Assembly: GCA_001914235.1 (NCBI GenBank) | Contig: MQUF01000003.1 | Coordinates: 372,001-436,000 of the forward strand | Origin: Desulfobulbaceae bacterium DB1 | GTDB lineage: Bacteria > Desulfobacterota > Desulfobulbia > Desulfobulbales > SURF-16 | DNA: 64,000 bases | Direction: 5' to 3' | Shown here: piece by piece, positions 1 to 9,074 of the stretch | Layout: each line of letters starts with the position of its first letter | Position numbering within the stretch: position 1 is the stretch's first letter | The notes under the pieces: model-generated | What the model was told of the DNA's origin: nothing | What the model saw: only the letters and a program-made list of their open reading frames with translations | Databases searched by the model: none | Made by a program: the position numbers and the translations under genes

Positions 1-2
1 CG

Positions 3-407
3 TCCGGTGCTGCCGCGCCGATGGACGACGAGCCATATAGGGGCCGCGGCGCTGGTTCCGCCGATGGCGAGCCCGGGGCCGACACATCGCAAAAGGCCGG
101 AGGCGCGGCATTGCCCGGCCTTGGCCCGCTGTGTGAAACATTATGGCGTGATCCCGCCGGCGCCGGGCAATTTACCCTGCAGTTCTGTTTCCGCGCCGGC
201 GAAGAGGATATTGCCGCGCTGCTTGCGAAGCATGAAAATCTCGGCCTGCACGCGGTGCGATACCCGGGTGAGGAGGCCGTATGGCTTGTATATGGCCGGT
301 ATGACAAGAGTGAAACGGTCAGGCAGTATGCGGGCATCGTCGGGCAGGCGCTGCAACGTTTTTTTCCGGGACAGGAAATTTTACAAAAACAGTCTCCTGC
401 CCGCTAG
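3..407 (+). CDS. C-terminal part of a protein with an SPOR-like domain (5' end outside window)
   Basis: The reading frame is open to the left edge of the window, so only about 134 C-terminal residues are visible. The last 85 residues (from FTLQFCF through VWLVYGRYDK) have the alternating pattern of SPOR-type peptidoglycan-binding domains, with a conserved V-YGRY-type turn followed by a helix. That assignment is by eye and is weak. The stop lies 28 bp before the PP2C phosphatase gene on the same strand, so it is probably in the same operon and may belong to the T6SS accessory set. It could equally be the end of a secretion-associated ATPase or a membrane protein carrying such a tail. Confidence 0.5.
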   Translation, partial: SGAAAPMDDEPYRGRGAGSADGEPGADTSQKAGGAALPGLGPLCETLWRDPAGAGQFTLQFCFRAGEEDIAALLAKHENLGLHAVRYPGEEAVWLVYGRYDKSETVRQYAGIVGQALQRFFPGQEILQKQSPAR

Positions 408-435
408 CTGGGTTCATTCCATAAGTTGAGCAACA

Positions 436-1236
436 ATGGTCGATCTGGACAGCACACAACCCATACCCTTCGAGCGCCAGGGCGGCGGGCCTGAATTCAA
501 GCCGGCGGCCGGAAAATATTTTTCCTGGCTTTGTTCCGGACTGACGGATGTGGGCAGTGTCCGCAAGGTCAATGAGGATTCGATCCTTCTTTGTCCGGAA
601 AAAAGGATCTGGGCCGTGGCGGACGGCATGGGCGGCCACGATGCGGGTGATCTGGCCAGTCAAACCACGGTCGCCTTTCTGCGGGATGTTGCCTTTGTTC
701 CGCGGATGAGCGATTATGCCGACAATGTTGAAGATGCGCTGCTGGCAGCAAATTCGCGCCTTTTTCAACTGGGGGTCGACAGGACGATAGTGGCCGGTTC
801 CACCGTGGTTGTTCTGGTGGCCCATGAGCGCCACTGTCTGGTCATGTGGGCCGGGGACAGCAGGCTGTATCGATGGCGGCAGGGAAATTTCGAGCAGATC
901 ACCAGGGATCACAGTCACGTTGAGGATCTGGTGGAGCTGGGGCACATCACGGCCGCGGAGGCGGAGTTCCATCCCCAGGCCAATGTCATCACCCGGGCGG
1001 TGGGGGCGGCGCCCCACCTTTTTCTGGAAATGGAACTTCTTGATGTGCGGGATGGGGACAGTTTTCTGCTGTGCAGCGACGGACTGTATAAAGAACTTTC
1101 CTCCGCGGAAATAGCCGAGGTCATGGCGTCGTTCCCGCCGTCGCCGGCCTCCAGGCGGCTGATTGACCTGGTCCTTGAAAAAGGGGCGCGGGATAATGTC
1201 AGCGTGATTATTGTCAGGGCACGGGAAAATGATTGA
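436..1236 (+). CDS. PP2C-family serine/threonine phosphatase (PppA-like)
   Basis: This 266-residue protein is a metal-dependent PP2C phosphatase expected to remove phosphate from Ser/Thr residues in the cytoplasm. The diagnostic motifs are present: GSVRKVNEDS near residue 37, VADGMGGHDAGD near 60 (metal-binding Asp), an internal LLCSDGLYKEL, and the C-terminal RDNVSVIIV. Length fits bacterial Stp/PppA enzymes. Its stop overlaps the FHA-EAL gene by 8 bp, and a PpkA-like kinase follows, which is the arrangement of the threonine-phosphorylation switch known from T6SS loci. The role in T6SS control is inferred from neighbours. Confidence 0.93.
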   Translation: MVDLDSTQPIPFERQGGGPEFKPAAGKYFSWLCSGLTDVGSVRKVNEDSILLCPEKRIWAVADGMGGHDAGDLASQTTVAFLRDVAFVPRMSDYADNVEDALLAANSRLFQLGVDRTIVAGSTVVVLVAHERHCLVMWAGDSRLYRWRQGNFEQITRDHSHVEDLVELGHITAAEAEFHPQANVITRAVGAAPHLFLEMELLDVRDGDSFLLCSDGLYKELSSAEIAEVMASFPPSPASRRLIDLVLEKGARDNVSVIIVRAREND

Positions 1237-2305
1237 AGGCGCTCTATCGAACTGGTTTCTTGAAAGCTATGTGGTGGAAAGCGCAACCATCCGGCGCATT
1301 TTCCTTGACCGTTTTCCCTTTATCGTCGGCAGGCATGCCGACGTCTCCCTGACCCTCGCTTCCGTCGATGTTTCGCGACGACATGCGGAATTTGACTGTC
1401 GCGACGGGAACCTTTTTCTCCGCGATCTGGGCAGTTCCAACGGGACATACGTCAACCGGGTGAAAATAACCGGGCAAACGCCGCTAAGGCACGGCGATGT
1501 CATCCATGTCGCCAATGTTGAGTTCCGTCTCATGGAGGAACGGACCAGGGCCGGCAGCGGCATGGAGGAAACCCAGTTCGGCATCCCGGTGCTTTCCGCC
1601 CTGCTGCCCGAGGGGCTGCAGGAGTTGCAGGACCTGCTTGACAGGAAGCAGGTGACGGCGGAGCTTGAATGTCTGGTTGATTGCCGGACACTCGCGGTTT
1701 ACGGCTATGAGGTGCTTGGTCGTGGCCTGCACCCGCTGCTGCCGCAAAATCCCCGTGATCTTTTCCGGATTGCCGAAAGCGGCGGCATGGCGGTGCGCTT
1801 GAGCGAGCTGTTGCGCGTCCATGGATTGGAAATGGCCTGCGCCATGGCGCGGGATGTGCCGTTTTTCGTCAACACCCATCCCCGGGAACTTGATGACCCC
1901 GAACGTTTGCTGGCCTCGATTTCCGGGTCATGCGCAACATTTCCTTCCCTGAAGATCGTCCTTGAGATCCATGAAGAAGCGGTGACGGATCTCGACACCA
2001 TTAAAAAGATAAAAAAACAGCTGCAGGCGAATGGCGTGCGGCTTGCCTATGATGATTTCGGCGCAGGGCAGGCCCGATTGCGCGAGCTGGTGGAAGTGCC
2101 GCCCGATTATCTCAAGTTTGATATGGGCCTGATCGCGGATATCCATAAGGCCCCCCCTGCTCACCGGCGCATGGTGGAAACCCTGGTGCGCCTTTGCCGG
2201 GAGGAAAAGATCGTCACCCTGGCGGAAGGGGTGCGCAGTGAGGAGGAGCTTCTGGCCTGCCGGCAGATCGGCTTTGATCTGTTGCAGGGGTACCTCTTTT
2301 CCTGA
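1229..2305 (+). CDS. FHA domain protein fused to an EAL-like (EVL) domain
   Basis: The 358-residue protein has an N-terminal FHA phosphothreonine-binding domain (FIVGRHADVSL, SRRHAEF, SSNGTYVN, about residues 20-100) and a C-terminal EAL-type domain (about 135-358). The EAL domain keeps FVNTHP, LEIHEEAV, YDDFGAG, LKFD, LAEGV and LLQGYLFS, but the signature reads YEVLGRG, that is EVL instead of EAL. The chain stops directly after GYLFS, without the usual short proline-containing tail. An ATG at 1229 is preferred over an in-frame TTG at 1211 because it gives a compact 8 bp overlap with the phosphatase. It may couple threonine phosphorylation to cyclic-di-GMP binding or turnover; whether it is catalytic is unclear. 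Confidence 0.88.
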   Translation: MIEGALSNWFLESYVVESATIRRIFLDRFPFIVGRHADVSLTLASVDVSRRHAEFDCRDGNLFLRDLGSSNGTYVNRVKITGQTPLRHGDVIHVANVEFRLMEERTRAGSGMEETQFGIPVLSALLPEGLQELQDLLDRKQVTAELECLVDCRTLAVYGYEVLGRGLHPLLPQNPRDLFRIAESGGMAVRLSELLRVHGLEMACAMARDVPFFVNTHPRELDDPERLLASISGSCATFPSLKIVLEIHEEAVTDLDTIKKIKKQLQANGVRLAYDDFGAGQARLRELVEVPPDYLKFDMGLIADIHKAPPAHRRMVETLVRLCREEKIVTLAEGVRSEEELLACRQIGFDLLQGYLFS

Positions 2306-2361
2306 CGCGGGAGGAATGCCGGCCGCCGCTGGAAAAGAAGCTTGAGGATAAAAAACAATGC

Positions 2362-2390
2362 GGTGAAGTCAGGCACGACTGGTGTATAAT
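2362..2390 (+). promoter_or_regulatory. possible sigma-70 promoter upstream of the kinase gene
   Basis: A perfect TATAAT box lies at 2385-2390, about 90 bp before the kinase ATG, in the 173 bp gap after the FHA-EAL gene. The matching -35 position (2362-2367, GGTGAA) is poor, so this is only a candidate. Confidence 0.3.
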
Positions 2391-2478
2391 AGGGCGGGAC
2401 GGCATGCAGGCGCCAGTGAAAGCGATATTTTTTCATACTATTTTGTGCAACCCGATTTGAGACGGAAGGGAGTGGGCT

Positions 2479-4401
2479 ATGAATCTGCAGGATTTGGGCA
2501 TCGGCAGCGTAATCGGCGGCTTTAAGCTGGAAAAGGAGCTTGGCCGGGGCGGAATGGGTGTTGTCTATAAGGCTCATGAACTCTCCCTGAACAGGAAGGT
2601 GGCGCTCAAGATCCTTTCCGACCGGCTCTGCAACGATGAAGAGTTCATCGAGCGGTTCAAGCGGGAAGCCAAGGTCGTGGCGGCCCTGAGCCATCCCAAT
2701 ATCGTCAGCATCATGTCTTTCGGCGAGGAGGGCGGTCTTTATTATTTTGCCATGGAATATGTCCAGGGCACGGACCTTGGCCAGATCCTCAAGGAGCGAC
2801 GCCAGCTTCCCTTAAGTGAAGCCATGGGTATCACCTCGCAGATCGCCGACGCCCTCAGTGAAGCGGCGGACAAGGGTGTTGTCCACCGGGATCTGAAGCC
2901 GTCCAATATCATGATCGATTCCGTCGGCAGGATCAAGGTAACCGATTACGGCATCGCCTATTTTCAGGATGCGGATTCCCATCTGACCCGCACCGGGCTT
3001 TATATGGGAACCCCTGAATATTCCTCGCCGGAACAGGCAAGCGGCCAGAAACTCGACATTCGCAGTGATATTTATTCACTTGGCGCCATGCTTTATAAAA
3101 TGCTGTCCGGCGAGGTGCCGGTGAGCGGCGAATCCCCCCTGGCGGTGGTGGCCAAGATCATGACCGAGCCGGTACGGCCGCTGGCAAAGGTCAACCCGGA
3201 CCTGCCCAAGCTGATTTATCAGCTTGTTGAAAAAATGATGGCCAGGGACAAGAACAAAAGGTTTCAGACCCCTGCCGATGTCATCAATGCCATAAATTAC
3301 TGTATCGATAAATTGAGAATCGAACCGTCGCCGGCGCGCATGGTGGGCGCTCCGGTTGCTTCCCACCGGCCGCCGACGGTTTCGGCCTACCGCCGTCGCG
3401 CCAAGACCATCGGCGCCGTGGCCGGAGTTATTGCCGCTATTCTGCTTTCCATGTGGACGGTGGATGCCCTGTTGAACCGCAAGGCAAAAGTCGAAACCCC
3501 GGTGGTGGCGGTGGAGGAGCCTGCCGAGCCCGCCGGGGGAACGCCTGCTGAGCCGCCCGGCGTTCAAGTCCCAACCACCGTGGCGACAAATGCTGCACCG
3601 CCTGCCGGGTCGCCTGAGCCGGTCGAGGCTGTTGTGCCGCCCTCTTTGTCCGGCACAACGGACAGGGGAGAAGAGGTGCCCCCTCCTGTGCCGACCGCCG
3701 ATACGGCGCGCGAGGCAGTGCCGCCGGAGACCATTGCCGCCCTGCCGTCACCCCAACCCCAGGTGGAGGTGGTAATTCCCGCCGCTCCGGTGCAGGCGCC
3801 GCCTGAGCCGCGTGTCGTCGTGGCGCCGCCGGTCGAGGAGCAGGCGGTGAGGCCGGCGCCGCAGCCGCGACCGGAACCGGTCAAGACGGCAAAAATTGAC
3901 ACGAGGACACAACTTCCTGAAATCCCGGTGGTACTGATGATCGTTTCCGGCGATGAAACCCTTGCCCCCTTTCTCCGGGTCCATCTGGAAAACATCATCC
4001 GGGGCAGCGGGCTCAGGGTGGCGTCGGTTACGGAAATTCCCGTTCTCCGGCAGAAGATGCAATTCGGCGAAATGCCCGTCTCCTGGTATGATATCAAGCA
4101 GATCGTGCCGCCCGGAGCCGCCCATATTCTCCTGATTTCCGATGTGCAGAAGACGGGGACCATGCCCCTGCAGTTTTACGGGCGGACCCAGACCCTGACC
4201 AATGCGGCGGTAACCGTCCGGGCAATCGACATGGAAACCGGTGAGGCCGCGGGGGCGCCGGGAACGGCAACGATGAAGTATACGCCGCTGAATATGGACC
4301 AGGAATTGCAAAAAGCTGCCGACACCGCGGCCGGCGGTATGGGTGGACAGATCAGGATGTTCTGGAAGGAGAAACGGCAGGCATCGGACTCCAGCGGCTG
4401 A
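2479..4401 (+). CDS. PpkA-like transmembrane serine/threonine protein kinase
   Basis: The 640-residue protein begins with a Hanks-type kinase domain (about 14-280): glycine loop GRGGMGVVYKA, VALKIL lysine, catalytic HRDLKPSN, DYG in place of DFG, and GTPEYSSPEQ. One membrane segment follows at about 310-330, then a proline-rich linker (about 340-480) and a periplasmic domain of about 160 residues that I do not recognise. It resembles T6SS PpkA kinases, which have the same kinase-TM-periplasmic plan, and it follows the phosphatase and FHA genes. GGAAGGGAG supplies a ribosome site just before the ATG. The periplasmic tail may sense an envelope signal; its fold and ligand are unknown. Confidence 0.93.
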   Translation: MNLQDLGIGSVIGGFKLEKELGRGGMGVVYKAHELSLNRKVALKILSDRLCNDEEFIERFKREAKVVAALSHPNIVSIMSFGEEGGLYYFAMEYVQGTDLGQILKERRQLPLSEAMGITSQIADALSEAADKGVVHRDLKPSNIMIDSVGRIKVTDYGIAYFQDADSHLTRTGLYMGTPEYSSPEQASGQKLDIRSDIYSLGAMLYKMLSGEVPVSGESPLAVVAKIMTEPVRPLAKVNPDLPKLIYQLVEKMMARDKNKRFQTPADVINAINYCIDKLRIEPSPARMVGAPVASHRPPTVSAYRRRAKTIGAVAGVIAAILLSMWTVDALLNRKAKVETPVVAVEEPAEPAGGTPAEPPGVQVPTTVATNAAPPAGSPEPVEAVVPPSLSGTTDRGEEVPPPVPTADTAREAVPPETIAALPSPQPQVEVVIPAAPVQAPPEPRVVVAPPVEEQAVRPAPQPRPEPVKTAKIDTRTQLPEIPVVLMIVSGDETLAPFLRVHLENIIRGSGLRVASVTEIPVLRQKMQFGEMPVSWYDIKQIVPPGAAHILLISDVQKTGTMPLQFYGRTQTLTNAAVTVRAIDMETGEAAGAPGTATMKYTPLNMDQELQKAADTAAGGMGGQIRMFWKEKRQASDSSG

Positions 4402-4450
4402 TGCGGAGAAATGAAATGTGGGGGAAATAAAAAAAGGAGTTGATTGTGCC

Positions 4451-4750
4451 TCACCCGCCGATCATGACCGTCGGGCATCCCAGTGTAATTGTCCCGCCGT
4501 GGACTGTCATATCGCCCATCCTTGCCGCGGGCATGCCACCGATCATCACCGTTGCCGAACCTTTCGCGATTGTATCGGGGGGGCCGACGCAGATTGCCAT
4601 GTCGCCCATCCGGGCGGCCGGCATGCCGCCGATCAACACCGTCGGACATCCCGGCGGCAGGATGGGACCTCCCACATGGGGAACAGGGGGGGTTGCCGGT
4701 GTGGCCATCGGGCAGGTGTGCATATCTCCAACGCGGGCGGCAGGGGGCAT
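4451..4750 (-). CDS. PAAR-domain protein (T6SS spike tip)
   Basis: This 99-residue minus-strand protein has the repeated pattern of PAAR proteins: MPPAARVGDMHTCP at the N-terminus, two further (G)GMPAARMGDM repeats, and GSATVMIGG/GCPTVMIGG strands. PAAR proteins cap the VgrG spike and carry effectors. No extension is present, so this is a stand-alone tip. Overlapping + strand frames exist but lack any family pattern. It lies downstream of, and on the same strand as, the lipoprotein and metallopeptidase genes, which supports a T6SS delivery context. Confidence 0.9.
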   Translation of the reverse strand: MPPAARVGDMHTCPMATPATPPVPHVGGPILPPGCPTVLIGGMPAARMGDMAICVGPPDTIAKGSATVMIGGMPAARMGDMTVHGGTITLGCPTVMIGG

Positions 4751-4861
4751 AATTTTCTCCGGGGAGTGATCTGTTGTTTCTCGTGTATCTCAATTATAAT
4801 GAAAGAATGCGCCTGGATCAAGAGGCGAACATGGCAGATGTTTTTTTGATCCGAGAACCGT

Positions 4862-6055
4862 TTACGGACCTCCCTCGCCGCTTACAACCAAAGGCCGGGG
4901 GCCACTGATGTGTTTCCCGCCGACAAGATAAAGCTGCAGCGTTTTCCCGGCGGGCAATTCATTGACCAGGGATTTGAGATTGACGGAGAATGTCGCGGCA
5001 ACTTCAATGCCGCTGGTTACCGGTTTCTCTGAAGAAATCGGCACCTGAATGGGGATCCGGCGCGGCAGCGGATTATCGAGTTCCAACAACAGGAGCATGA
5101 GATGAAGGACTGCGGCGGGTGGCTTGTCCGGCATTGCCGTGAGCGCCGCTTCATTGCCCGGTCGATCAACAATGTTCCCCGGTTGCAGCTCCAGCCTTGC
5201 CCCTCCGGCAAGGGGCCAGATCGCTTCGGCAGGCGAAACTTGGCCCGGCAGGCTGAAAACGGCCACTCCCGTTTTTTCCAGCCGCAACGGCGTACTTTGT
5301 TGCGCTGCGCCTTTTTGTCCTTTTCCGTCAGACAGCATGTTTCTGTATTCTTCCTCGATCCGCAGGGCATCGTCCGGCCGGAGGCGGAGGGCCGATTCTT
5401 CCTCGGGGGTCAGGCCCCGGCCGTGCCGGGTCAATTCCACCAGCACCGTGTTTGAAATCCAGTCATGCATGATCAGGGTAACGGCATATCTGCCGGGCTG
5501 CCAGGGCAGGTTGGCGATGGTGCGCAGGTCAAGTGTTTCCAGGCCGGCCGTCACCCCTTCCGCCACATCGCGTCCCGGTATGTCGCCCATGGCTGACCGG
5601 TCTATCTGGTTCAGTGCGATTCTTTTGGGGCCGGCAAAGGCATAGTGGGAGGAGATGCGGCCGCGGCTCAGATCAGAGACGACAACAATGGCGTTGCGCA
5701 TCGGCTCCACCTGCCAGTTGCGCAGACCGCTGGCCCGTCTTGCCCAGAGCAGCGGCAGCGTGCTTCTTGCTTCGATGTCCACGGCACGGGGCGCGCCGAT
5801 GGCAATGCCTTCGAAGTCATCCATAACGATCAGGGTGCCGGTCAGTTCATCCTCAATCGTTTCGTCAATGTCAAAGTAACCGCTGTCGGTAAGTCGCAGC
5901 AGGTTGATGACATTCTCCCGTGCTGGTTCCGGTTGTGCTGTCTGCATGATTTGTATTTCCTTGTCCGGAAGAGTTGGTATGCCCGTGCTTGTTGCAACCT
6001 GGCATCCCAGCAGAAGGATGGCCGCAGCCAGGGCCAGGCAGGATTTGTGGGTCAT
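4862..6055 (-). CDS. predicted lipoprotein of unknown function, T6SS-associated
   Basis: The start at 6055 gives a 397-residue protein whose first 20 residues form a lipoprotein signal with lipobox LLLGC; longer in-frame starts would bury this signal. The start is 4 bp after the stop of the metallopeptidase gene, so the two are translationally linked. No catalytic motif was recognised. The sequence is mixed alpha/beta, with WQPGRYAVTLIMHDW and late strand-like segments suggesting beta-sandwich repeats. Given its place next to a putative toxin, it could be an envelope-anchored immunity or accessory protein, but that is inference. Confidence 0.75.
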   Translation of the reverse strand: MTHKSCLALAAAILLLGCQVATSTGIPTLPDKEIQIMQTAQPEPARENVINLLRLTDSGYFDIDETIEDELTGTLIVMDDFEGIAIGAPRAVDIEARSTLPLLWARRASGLRNWQVEPMRNAIVVVSDLSRGRISSHYAFAGPKRIALNQIDRSAMGDIPGRDVAEGVTAGLETLDLRTIANLPWQPGRYAVTLIMHDWISNTVLVELTRHGRGLTPEEESALRLRPDDALRIEEEYRNMLSDGKGQKGAAQQSTPLRLEKTGVAVFSLPGQVSPAEAIWPLAGGARLELQPGNIVDRPGNEAALTAMPDKPPAAVLHLMLLLLELDNPLPRRIPIQVPISSEKPVTSGIEVAATFSVNLKSLVNELPAGKTLQLYLVGGKHISGPRPLVVSGEGGP

Positions 6056-6059
6056 GGCG

Positions 6060-8678
6060 TCATGCGTCCTTAAAGCTTGAGAAGTTTTCCACGAGCAGAT
6101 AGGGATGACACGTGGCGCAATATTTGTGTAAACCCCATTGCATCGGCCCTGAGTCGTACATGACGCATTTGTATTTCGTTTCCCCTGAGGTCGCGTCAAC
6201 CCCGTCGTTGACCTGACAGTGATTTCCCTGTCCCCGGTCCGCCTGGTTGGGATGGTCGGGAATCCCGCCGCCGCCGGCGGTTACCGGCGTCACCAGGGGG
6301 GATGGCTGGGTCCCGGTTCTGGGTGTCTGATTCAGCGCATGGCCGATTTCGTGCACCACCGTGTCGTTGTAATCCGCTTCATCCGCCGAGTCATAGACGA
6401 TGAGCGAATGCTTGCCGAAACTTTCGCCGAGATACGGTCCCCATGGACTCCAGCATGTGGCGACAATGAAGACGGAGGCGTTGCCGGCAGCCGGCGCGGG
6501 GGTAATGACCGGCACTTCGACTTCAATCTCCCGATTATTGGCCCGGGGCTTTGGAATTGTCGCTTTGGCGGAGGCGATATTGGTCTTGGCTCCCGGAGTG
6601 GATTTTCGGTACCAGTACAGCTCGACGACCATGCTGCCGCCGTCGAGGGGTGGATCAAACACCGGTTTATCCAGGGTGATCTTGATCTTGCTGCCGTGGA
6701 TGTCAGAGGTGATGGGCGCGCTTTTCCCGGTGGCTTTGCGTTTGTTGCCGGATTTTTTAACATCATACTGGTAGCTGCAGACAATGAGCTGGTTTTTGAC
6801 CGGCTGATCGCTTTTCGGGTCGTAACAGGCATTGGCGATGGCGTTTTTGTTGTAGTCGCCGACATTGGCGACCCAGTCCTCGGAATTGCCGCCGGCAATT
6901 ATGTATTTTTTGTAAAAGGTGCGCGCCGGGGCGACCTTTTCACCCGCGACCGCCGGGGTGGATGCCTCCCGTTTGAAGGAAATGGTCTGATCCAGAACCA
7001 TCTCGGCCCGCACATCGGCATAAGCCGTCACCGCGGCTGCCGGTTGCGGGGGAGTGAACCCGTCGGCCTTGGTGAACTGGTACCAGAATTTGCGCCAGAC
7101 TTTGATCTGGTCCGCGGCGAAAACGGGTTTTCTCTTTTCCAGGTCCGTATGGCCGTGGACATATTTGGCGAGATGGGGATCTTCGTTGATGTAGCAGGCC
7201 GGCTGGAAAATATCGCCGCCGAAGCGGGAGAGGATAAGCTCTTTTTTCGCGTAGCCATCGGCATCGGTGGTTGCCGAAAGATGGAGAAGTTTCTTTCTCG
7301 CCGCCTTGTCGTCATGTTTTAATGCGCCGGCAATTCCCTTCCATTTCCATGTGGTGGGCATATCCTTGCCCCAGTTGGCGGCTTTGCCGTTATTTTTGTC
7401 CGGCGCCAGCATGAAGTGGATGGACACTCCGGCGATTTTTTCGCTTAATTGGGCACCGATGGTGATCTTTCTGCCGTTTTTGTCGGTATTGCCGTCAATG
7501 GTGAATTTTTTATTGGTGCTGTCCCAGGCGGCCTTCAGGTTGATGAAGAATTTTTTGTTGGTGCTGTCCCACGCCGCTGCCCGGTCGGTCGGGGCGGTGT
7601 AATCCACCTTGACTTCCTTGATCGTGACCACCGTAAACCTGGCCCAGTCTCCGTTGCGTTTCGGTGTTTTTTTCATACCGCCGTCCGCCCGGTCCAATCC
7701 CAGATCCAGACGCGCAGCGCGCCATTTTTTCGTCGCTGTCTTCCCTTGCACCCACAAGATTTTGTCCGCGGTCTTCAGATCAGCCAGTTTTATTTTCAGA
7801 GGCAAAGGCTGGGCCGTGCCTGCGGATTCCGCGTCGAAGATTTCCACGGCGCCTGAGGTGTTTGTTTCATTGAGCACGATGTCATACGGATCACTGCCGA
7901 CCGGACAGTAATCCGCCTGGAGTTGCTTGATGACGATCCTGGCCCGGCCGTGGTGGTTGTCCTTCTGGGTGTGCAGGAGGCGGCCTTTTTTTACCTTGTC
8001 TTCGTCGCTCAGTATTTTTTGAGGAGGCAGGGCCTTGTTTTTTAAATTGGTATGGTAGGTGGCGATTGGATCCTCATCCGGGTCAACTTCGATTTTGTCA
8101 AGCTCGGTCTGGTCCTGGGCATGCACCTGCAGGAGAAGTTCCACCACGCCGATTTCTTTCTCTGCCGGTTTGGCGAGGATGAATTCCGTTTTGTCTGATT
8201 TTTCCGCCTCCAGCTTCAGGGTGCATTTTCCCGCAGCGGTGCCCGCCAGCCAGAGCTTCAGTTTTGTTTTTCCGCTGAGCCGGTCATTGGCCAGGGGTTT
8301 GGTGAGATCGACTTTTTTGGTGAGTTCCTTGTCTTCGTAACAATCTGCTTTCCCGGCACCGCTGAGCGACAAGGTCGCACCCTTGTCAAACTTGGGACTT
8401 TCCTTGTCCTGTTCCAGCCACAGTTCAACGCCGACGGCATCGGTCACTATCTTGTCTTCACCACCCTCCTGGTGGGTGCTTAATTTGCGATCACGTAAAA
8501 CAACGAGATACTCCACCATGATGTGCGGGGTGACCGTGATCTTTTCACATTTTGCCACAGGACCGGGTTTTGGGTCGCTGCTGCCGGTTTTGTGCGATTC
8601 CACGGTTTGACAGCGGCCGCAGGCATCGCCGGCCCTGGCAACAACGACCTTGTCGCAGATGGAACAGTGAAAACTCAT
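6060..8678 (-). CDS. large zinc metallopeptidase-like protein, candidate T6SS effector
   Basis: The 872-residue protein opens with a zinc-ribbon (Cys5, Cys8, Cys18, Cys21) and ends with a zinc-peptidase-like segment. HEIGH appears at about residue 774 in NDTVVHEIGHALNQ, followed by GNHCQVND, CVMYDSGP and a CATCH motif near the C-terminus. The central 600 residues are beta-rich and lysine-rich with several repeat-like strands (two copies of KAAWDSTNKKF near the middle). There is no signal peptide, as expected for a cargo moved by T6SS. The start overlaps the upstream gene by ATGA. Neighbours are DUF4123, PAAR and a lipoprotein. Effector status is inferred from context; the peptidase motif is directly visible. 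Confidence 0.8.
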   Translation of the reverse strand: MSFHCSICDKVVVARAGDACGRCQTVESHKTGSSDPKPGPVAKCEKITVTPHIMVEYLVVLRDRKLSTHQEGGEDKIVTDAVGVELWLEQDKESPKFDKGATLSLSGAGKADCYEDKELTKKVDLTKPLANDRLSGKTKLKLWLAGTAAGKCTLKLEAEKSDKTEFILAKPAEKEIGVVELLLQVHAQDQTELDKIEVDPDEDPIATYHTNLKNKALPPQKILSDEDKVKKGRLLHTQKDNHHGRARIVIKQLQADYCPVGSDPYDIVLNETNTSGAVEIFDAESAGTAQPLPLKIKLADLKTADKILWVQGKTATKKWRAARLDLGLDRADGGMKKTPKRNGDWARFTVVTIKEVKVDYTAPTDRAAAWDSTNKKFFINLKAAWDSTNKKFTIDGNTDKNGRKITIGAQLSEKIAGVSIHFMLAPDKNNGKAANWGKDMPTTWKWKGIAGALKHDDKAARKKLLHLSATTDADGYAKKELILSRFGGDIFQPACYINEDPHLAKYVHGHTDLEKRKPVFAADQIKVWRKFWYQFTKADGFTPPQPAAAVTAYADVRAEMVLDQTISFKREASTPAVAGEKVAPARTFYKKYIIAGGNSEDWVANVGDYNKNAIANACYDPKSDQPVKNQLIVCSYQYDVKKSGNKRKATGKSAPITSDIHGSKIKITLDKPVFDPPLDGGSMVVELYWYRKSTPGAKTNIASAKATIPKPRANNREIEVEVPVITPAPAAGNASVFIVATCWSPWGPYLGESFGKHSLIVYDSADEADYNDTVVHEIGHALNQTPRTGTQPSPLVTPVTAGGGGIPDHPNQADRGQGNHCQVNDGVDATSGETKYKCVMYDSGPMQWGLHKYCATCHPYLLVENFSSFKDA

Positions 8679-9064
8679 GAGGTGATCCTGGTTTCTTTCT
8701 CGGCAAGCATGCGGCGTGCCGTTTGCCAATCGTCGTCGGTTGTTTCGTGAAGCAGCCGTGCCATTTTCTCATTGACCGGGATTTCCGGATCAGCAAGATA
8801 TTTCTGAAAGACGGGGCATGATGCGAAATCCGCGCCTATTTCAAACATCATGGTGACAAAAGCGATCAGGTCTTTCCGGCGTGTCAGGCCGAATGCGTCT
8901 GCCCGTCCGAGGCCGTCGGCAATGGCGGATTTCAGTGTGTCGTCCGTATCGGCTTGCACCGCCGTGAAATGGTAACGGCGCAGATGTTCAATGATCATGT
9001 CGATGAAAGCGCCATCAAGCTGATCCTGGAAAATTGCCATCTGTTCTTTGCGAATCGTCAACAT
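8675..9064 (-). CDS. small T6SS-associated accessory protein
   Basis: This 129-residue protein starts MLTIRKEQM and has a helical pattern (FIDMIIEHLRRYH, then IADGLGRADAFGLTRRKDLIAFVTMMFEIGADF). I recognise it as the kind of small protein repeatedly found beside DUF4123 and VgrG/PAAR genes, but I cannot give a biochemical role. It sits between the DUF4123 protein (10 bp away) and the metallopeptidase (4 bp overlap), so it is probably an adaptor or chaperone for that cargo. An in-frame upstream start exists but would overlap the DUF4123 coding end. Confidence 0.75.
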   Translation of the reverse strand: MLTIRKEQMAIFQDQLDGAFIDMIIEHLRRYHFTAVQADTDDTLKSAIADGLGRADAFGLTRRKDLIAFVTMMFEIGADFASCPVFQKYLADPEIPVNEKMARLLHETTDDDWQTARRMLAEKETRITS

Positions 9065-9074
9065 GGGTTCGTAT

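Noticed and set aside
319-1017. Minus-strand frame over the PP2C gene
   Set aside because: The + strand has unmistakable PP2C motifs; the antisense frame has no domain pattern.
4418-4849. Overlapping + strand frames over the PAAR gene
   Set aside because: The minus strand has repeated GMPAARMGDM and VMIGG motifs typical of PAAR; the + frames have none.
4805-4850. Possible terminator between the PAAR gene and the lipoprotein gene
   Set aside because: GGATCAA and TTGATCC could pair, but the loop is long and no T-run follows on the correct side.
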